Part shown: positions 4,923 to 7,049 of the stretch, one piece after another
Position numbering within the stretch: position 1 is the first letter of the stretch
Layout of the letters: every line of letters starts with the position of its first letter
Assembly: GCA_944324625.1 (NCBI GenBank)
Contig: CALUWZ010000086.1
Span: forward strand, 1 to 7,049
Direction of reading: 5' to 3'
DNA: 7,049 bases
DNA from: an uncultured Mailhella sp.
GTDB lineage: Bacteria; Desulfobacterota; Desulfovibrionia; Desulfovibrionales; Desulfovibrionaceae
The notes under the pieces: generated by a model
Databases searched by the model: none
The model's input: only the letters and a program-made list of their open reading frames with translations
What the model was told of the DNA's origin: nothing
Position numbers and translations under genes: made by a program

Positions 4923-6593
4923 ATGTATATCAAAGTTTTTCCTCACGGCAAAGGAAACGGCAGAAGTCCAACGCAGTATCTTGTGCGTCTTGATTACCTG
5001 AACAGAAAAGAAAATCCGCCCGTTGTGCTGCGCGGCAGTGTCGAAGAAACACAAAAGCTTATCGACAGCCTTTCCACAAAATGGAAATTCAGTGCAGGCG
5101 TTTTGTCTTGGCATCCGCAGGACAATGTCAGCAAAGAACAGGAAGAAGAGCTTATGGACAGTTTTGAAAGCTTGGCTTTTGCAGGATTGGAGCATGACCG
5201 GCGCAATATTTTGTGGGTGCGGCACAGTCACGCCAAGCATCATGAACTGCATTTTGTGATTCCCCGTGCAGAACTTTACGGCGGCAAGGCGTATAATCCT
5301 TTTCCGCCCGGTTGGCAGAAATCTTTTGATGTGCTGCGTGATTATTTCAATGTTAAGTATGATTGGGCAAGACCTGACGACCCAAAACGGGCAAGATTGT
5401 TTGTACCGGAACAAGCTGATTTACAGCGGGCAAGGCTTATCCGTTACGGAAAGGCGCCATTTAAAAAAGAAGAGCGGGAACAGGCAAAAGAGGCTATTCA
5501 TACCTATCTTATTCAGCAGATTGAAAACGGCAAAATCACAAACAGGGCAGGCATTATTGCTTGTTTGGAAGAATTGGGCCTGCAGATTAACAGGCAGGGC
5601 AAGGATTATTTAACCGTTATTGACCCAACAAGCAAAGAAAAACTCAGGCTTAAAGGAGCTATGTATGCAAAACAGTTTGACATCACTTCGCGAGAAAATC
5701 AAAGCCAAAGCCGAACAGGAACAGACCGAAGCGGAAGCAATGCTCAAGACGACCTTTCAAGACTTGCAGGAGAGCTTGAACGCCTTATCCAAAAGCGTTC
5801 TGCATACAACAGAAAACGTTATCCGCAGCAATCTTTCACTTTTGGAGAAGTCCATAGAAGAAGACTGTGCGGCAGTCAAAAGCCTGTTGAACAGGCAGTT
5901 TCGCAGAGTTCTTTGTTGGAGTTTGGCAATTCTTTTCATAACAAGCTTGGCTCTGGCAGGGATAATAGGGCTGGCATATTTTCAGATGAATATTTTGAAA
6001 GCAGAGATACAGGAATTGAAAAGCAAAGCAGAACAGACAGAAGCTCACTACATCAAGGTTTGGAACAGGTTCAAGGGCTTGGAATCCTATCCCTATCAGG
6101 GGGAAAATTATCTGCTGACACCGCAGAACTGGCAAATAACTTTATACGGGACAAAGGGAAAGCAGAATGTTTGGAAAATCAGCAAGGATTAGGCGTATGT
6201 CAAGATATTTCAAGAAATGTCAAGAAATTTCAAGATACTGCAAATTATTGCAATGTATTTCAACATATTTCAAATTCGCAGACCATTTTGTCAATCAAGG
6301 AGAAAGCAGATGACCGAGATAGAACGTGTGCTCAAAGAAACACTGCTTGCCCTGCAAAAGGAAATTTTGCAGACGCAAGCCAATCAGGAGGCAAGACTCA
6401 GCGAGCAGGAGGAGAAACTGCAAATCCTGACGGAGCAGACAGCACGGCTTATGGCAGAAAATCGGGATTTACAGTCAGCCTTGACCCAATACGCCGAAAT
6501 CTTGCAGGAATTAAGTTCTGTATACAAGAGCTTAAATCCCTTGCTCATCTCCTTGCAGGCACTCTTGAAAAGGTAAGAGGACGGGGAAGATAA
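4923..6593 (+). CDS. mobA: MbeA-type (MOBP5/HEN group) relaxase with H-E-H triad
   Basis: A 556-aa DNA relaxase that nicks oriT and leads the transferred strand through a phosphotyrosine bond. The N-terminal ~250 residues follow ColE1 MbeA closely as I recall it: an FPHGKGNGRSP glycine-rich start, the likely nucleophile Y19 (same number as in ColE1), SAGVLSW, FESLAFAGLE, and WVRHSHAKHHELHFVIP. In ColE1 the metal/active-site set is His-Glu-Asn (97, 104, 106). Here the aligned residues are H101, E108 and H110, so Asn is replaced by His. The conserved KLRLKGAMYAKQF (about 239-251) closes the relaxase part. Beyond it the chain is polar and poorly conserved, because the same DNA encodes two other genes in the +1 frame. 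The start at 4923 has AGGAGG 6 nt upstream and lies one base after the mobC stop. Partner: the MobC-type protein. An external conjugative pore is needed, as no coupling or mating-pair genes are seen here. Confidence 0.92.
   Translation: MYIKVFPHGKGNGRSPTQYLVRLDYLNRKENPPVVLRGSVEETQKLIDSLSTKWKFSAGVLSWHPQDNVSKEQEEELMDSFESLAFAGLEHDRRNILWVRHSHAKHHELHFVIPRAELYGGKAYNPFPPGWQKSFDVLRDYFNVKYDWARPDDPKRARLFVPEQADLQRARLIRYGKAPFKKEEREQAKEAIHTYLIQQIENGKITNRAGIIACLEELGLQINRQGKDYLTVIDPTSKEKLRLKGAMYAKQFDITSRENQSQSRTGTDRSGSNAQDDLSRLAGELERLIQKRSAYNRKRYPQQSFTFGEVHRRRLCGSQKPVEQAVSQSSLLEFGNSFHNKLGSGRDNRAGIFSDEYFESRDTGIEKQSRTDRSSLHQGLEQVQGLGILSLSGGKLSADTAELANNFIRDKGKAECLENQQGLGVCQDISRNVKKFQDTANYCNVFQHISNSQTILSIKEKADDRDRTCAQRNTACPAKGNFADASQSGGKTQRAGGETANPDGADSTAYGRKSGFTVSLDPIRRNLAGIKFCIQELKSLAHLLAGTLEKVRGRGR
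5652..5658 (+). promoter_or_regulatory. Internal ribosome binding site for the nested mobB-like gene
   Basis: AAAGGAG inside the relaxase gene, 6 nt before the ATG at 5665. It selects 5665 over the frame's upstream ATG at 5620, which has no such site. The overlapping ATG at 5661 belongs to the relaxase frame. Confidence 0.8.
5665..6192 (+). CDS. mobB: MbeB-like mobilization protein nested in the relaxase gene (+1 frame)
   Basis: A 175-aa protein entirely inside mobA in the +1 frame, as mbeB is inside ColE1 mbeA. Residues 1-75 are a charged amphipathic helical region (MQNSLTSLREKIKAKAEQEQ, then many Glu/Gln/Ser), matching the MbeB N-terminal style. A clear transmembrane helix spans about 82-106 (VLCWSLAILFITSLALAGIIGLAY), followed by a short coiled coil (about 107-127). 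The tail contains YPYQGENYLLTPQNWQITL. MbeB-type proteins are membrane-associated helpers that stabilise the relaxosome or promote its contact with the transport machinery. The start is set by AAAGGAG at 5652-5658. The C-terminal extension after the membrane helix seems well folded and may be a local elaboration. Assignment rests on position, topology and the N-terminal pattern. Confidence 0.82.
   Translation: MQNSLTSLREKIKAKAEQEQTEAEAMLKTTFQDLQESLNALSKSVLHTTENVIRSNLSLLEKSIEEDCAAVKSLLNRQFRRVLCWSLAILFITSLALAGIIGLAYFQMNILKAEIQELKSKAEQTEAHYIKVWNRFKGLESYPYQGENYLLTPQNWQITLYGTKGKQNVWKISKD
6201..6280. repeat. Eight-unit array with exact 10-bp period (CAA-headed units)
   Basis: Every tenth base from 6201 begins CAA: units start at 6201, 6211, 6221, 6231, 6241, 6251, 6261 and 6271. 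Typical units are CAAGATATTT and CAAGAAATTT, and most are preceded by TTT or TGT. The array lies inside mobA but between the nested mobB-like and mobD-like genes. A 10-bp period shifts the codon frame each unit, so it is a DNA-level pattern, not a short peptide repeat. Thirty bases give ten codons, hence the weaker QDISRNVKKF / QDTANYCNVF protein periodicity. It contains a small inverted repeat, TGCAA-ATTA-TTGCA (6239-6252). Confidence 0.85.
6297..6302 (+). promoter_or_regulatory. Internal ribosome binding site for the nested mobD-like gene
   Basis: AAGGAG, 7 nt before the ATG at 6310, within the relaxase gene. It supports 6310 rather than the upstream in-frame ATG at 6217, which lies in the 10-bp repeat array and has no ribosome site. 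Confidence 0.75.
6310..6576 (+). CDS. mobD: MbeD-like coiled-coil mobilization protein nested in the relaxase gene (+1 frame)
   Basis: An 88-aa, almost wholly helical protein beginning MTEIERVLKETLLALQKE, very like the start of ColE1-type MbeD proteins. Heptad-like Leu/Ile/Ala spacing through residues 3-60 indicates a coiled coil. The C-terminus (about 62-88) is more hydrophobic (ILQELSSVYKSLNPLLISLQALL). It occupies the same +1 frame as the mobB-like gene and ends 17 bases before the relaxase stop, the same order and nesting as mbeA/mbeB/mbeD. AAGGAG at 6297-6302 sets the start. MbeD has been linked to entry exclusion and mobilization in ColE1. The role here is by analogy only. No other function is suggested by the sequence. 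Confidence 0.78.
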   Translation: MTEIERVLKETLLALQKEILQTQANQEARLSEQEEKLQILTEQTARLMAENRDLQSALTQYAEILQELSSVYKSLNPLLISLQALLKR

Positions 6594-6622
6594 TGTATTC
6601 CAAACAGTTAGCATTTAAAGAC

Positions 6623-6651
6623 TTGCACATGAAGCGATACTTTGCTATATT
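6623..6651 (+). promoter_or_regulatory. Sigma70-type promoter of the fic gene
   Basis: TTGCAC (6623-6628), a 17-nt spacer and TATATT (6646-6651) with an extended -10 TGC just before it form a near-consensus promoter. Transcription should begin around 6658, about 27 nt before the fic start. It lies in the gap directly after mobA, so fic has its own control rather than depending on the mob operon. Confidence 0.72.
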
Positions 6652-6672
6652 CGCTTCATAAAGTGAAGCGAA
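6629..6672. repeat. Three TGAAGCGA copies forming two inverted repeats over the fic promoter (putative operator)
   Basis: TGAAGCGA occurs at 6630-6637 (+), 6651-6658 (-) and 6664-6671 (+). The first pair gives ATGAAGCGA/TCGCTTCAT with a 13-nt spacer. The second gives TTCGCTTCA-TAAAG-TGAAGCGAA (6650-6672), 9-bp perfect arms. One copy lies in the promoter spacer, one at the start site and one beside the Shine-Dalgarno sequence, an arrangement suited to repression. The regulator is unknown. Many DUF4172 Fic proteins carry a C-terminal helix-turn-helix, so self-regulation is possible. Confidence 0.75.
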
Positions 6673-6684
6673 AGGAGTTGTTAA

Positions 6685-7049
6685 ATGCCTCAATATATTT
6701 GGCAGCATGAAAATTGGACGGCGTTTTCCTATGATGCGGAAGCTGTTTTGCCTGTTCTGTCACGCTTTAGGAAGAAACAGGGCTATTTTTTGCGGCAAAT
6801 CCATGAGCTTGGCTTTACGGATGAGCTTAACACCTATGCGAAAATTTTGGAAGAAGAAGCCGTGCAGACATCAGCCATTGAAGGCATTGTGCTGGACAGG
6901 GAGGGCGTGCGTTCTTCCATTGCCAATTATTTGGGCATTGAGCAGGCGGGACTTCGGGACGCAACACGCGAAACGCATGGGCTTGTTATTGTTTTGCTTG
7001 AAGCTGTGCACAATTATTCACAGCCGCTTGATAAACTCTGCTTGTTTCG
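6685..7049 (+). CDS. Fic-family protein with N-terminal DUF4172 domain (3' end outside window)
   Basis: The first 121 residues of a Fic (filamentation induced by cAMP) protein; the frame is open to the window end. The start MPQYIWQHENWTAFSYDAE is the typical DUF4172 opening. The motif T62-S-A-I-E66-G67 matches the inhibitory helix pattern [S/T]xxxE[G/N], placing the protein among Fic enzymes with an in-cis N-terminal inhibitory motif, E66 being the blocking glutamate. The catalytic HPFxxGNGR loop should lie beyond the window, so activity cannot be judged. Fic proteins usually AMPylate target proteins. AAAGGAG at 6671-6677 lies 7 nt before the ATG. The gene follows the mob operon by about 90 nt and has its own promoter with repeated operators. 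Likely an accessory or maintenance gene of the element (inference). Confidence 0.88.
   Translation, partial: MPQYIWQHENWTAFSYDAEAVLPVLSRFRKKQGYFLRQIHELGFTDELNTYAKILEEEAVQTSAIEGIVLDREGVRSSIANYLGIEQAGLRDATRETHGLVIVLLEAVHNYSQPLDKLCLF

Noticed and set aside
4803..5414. 203-codon minus-strand frame opposite the relaxase start
   Set aside because: It is antisense to a strongly conserved relaxase domain and has no recognisable protein pattern.
6201..6280. CRISPR-like array
   Set aside because: Units are only 10 bp, without unique spacers, and lie within a coding region.
6217..6309. Longer N-terminus for the mobD-like protein from an ATG at 6217
   Set aside because: The ATG lies within the 10-bp repeats without a ribosome site, whereas the ATG at 6310 has AAGGAG and gives the expected MTEIE start.

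Overview
The window looks like the central part of an integrated mobilizable element (IME or island type) in a Gram-negative, probably proteobacterial, host. The integrase tail and the general style recall Desulfovibrionaceae-type islands, but this host guess is weak. The window opens inside a tyrosine-recombinase gene and closes inside a Fic-family gene. All supported genes are on the + strand. Most have moderate GC. The exception is the gene at 406-1611, which is conspicuously AT-rich and looks like a later insertion or cargo.

Layout. (1) 1-402: C-terminal catalytic part of the integrase. (2) 406-1611: unknown protein with two membrane segments and a coiled coil, 3 nt after the integrase stop. 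(3) 1612-1776: control region with a 17-bp dyad, a promoter-like sequence and a strong terminator hairpin. (4) 1777-4277: a two-gene operon with ATGA overlap, comprising an AlpA/excisionase-type HTH protein and a 760-aa primase/helicase-like replication protein. It ends in a long hairpin (4276-4333). (5) 4334-4573: non-coding, dense in inverted repeats, with a good candidate oriT. On the minus strand a CTGG/CTCT sequence resembles the ColE1 nic site CTGG/CTTA. (6) 4574-6593: a ColE1-like mobilization operon. A MobC/MbeC-type accessory protein precedes an MbeA-type relaxase, and inside the relaxase gene, in the +1 frame, lie an MbeB-like membrane protein and an MbeD-like coiled-coil protein. 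(7) 6594-6684: promoter and three copies of TGAAGCGA. (8) 6685-end: start of a DUF4172/Fic protein.

How it would work (inference): the recombinase and the AlpA-like factor control integration and excision. The primase/helicase supports replication or establishment of the excised DNA. The Mob proteins nick at oriT and ride a conjugative system supplied by another element. Fic is an accessory or maintenance gene.

Most notable points: the nested mob genes; a relaxase catalytic triad reading H-E-H where ColE1 MbeA has H-E-N; an eight-unit array with exact 10-bp period between the nested genes; and the repeat-covered fic promoter.
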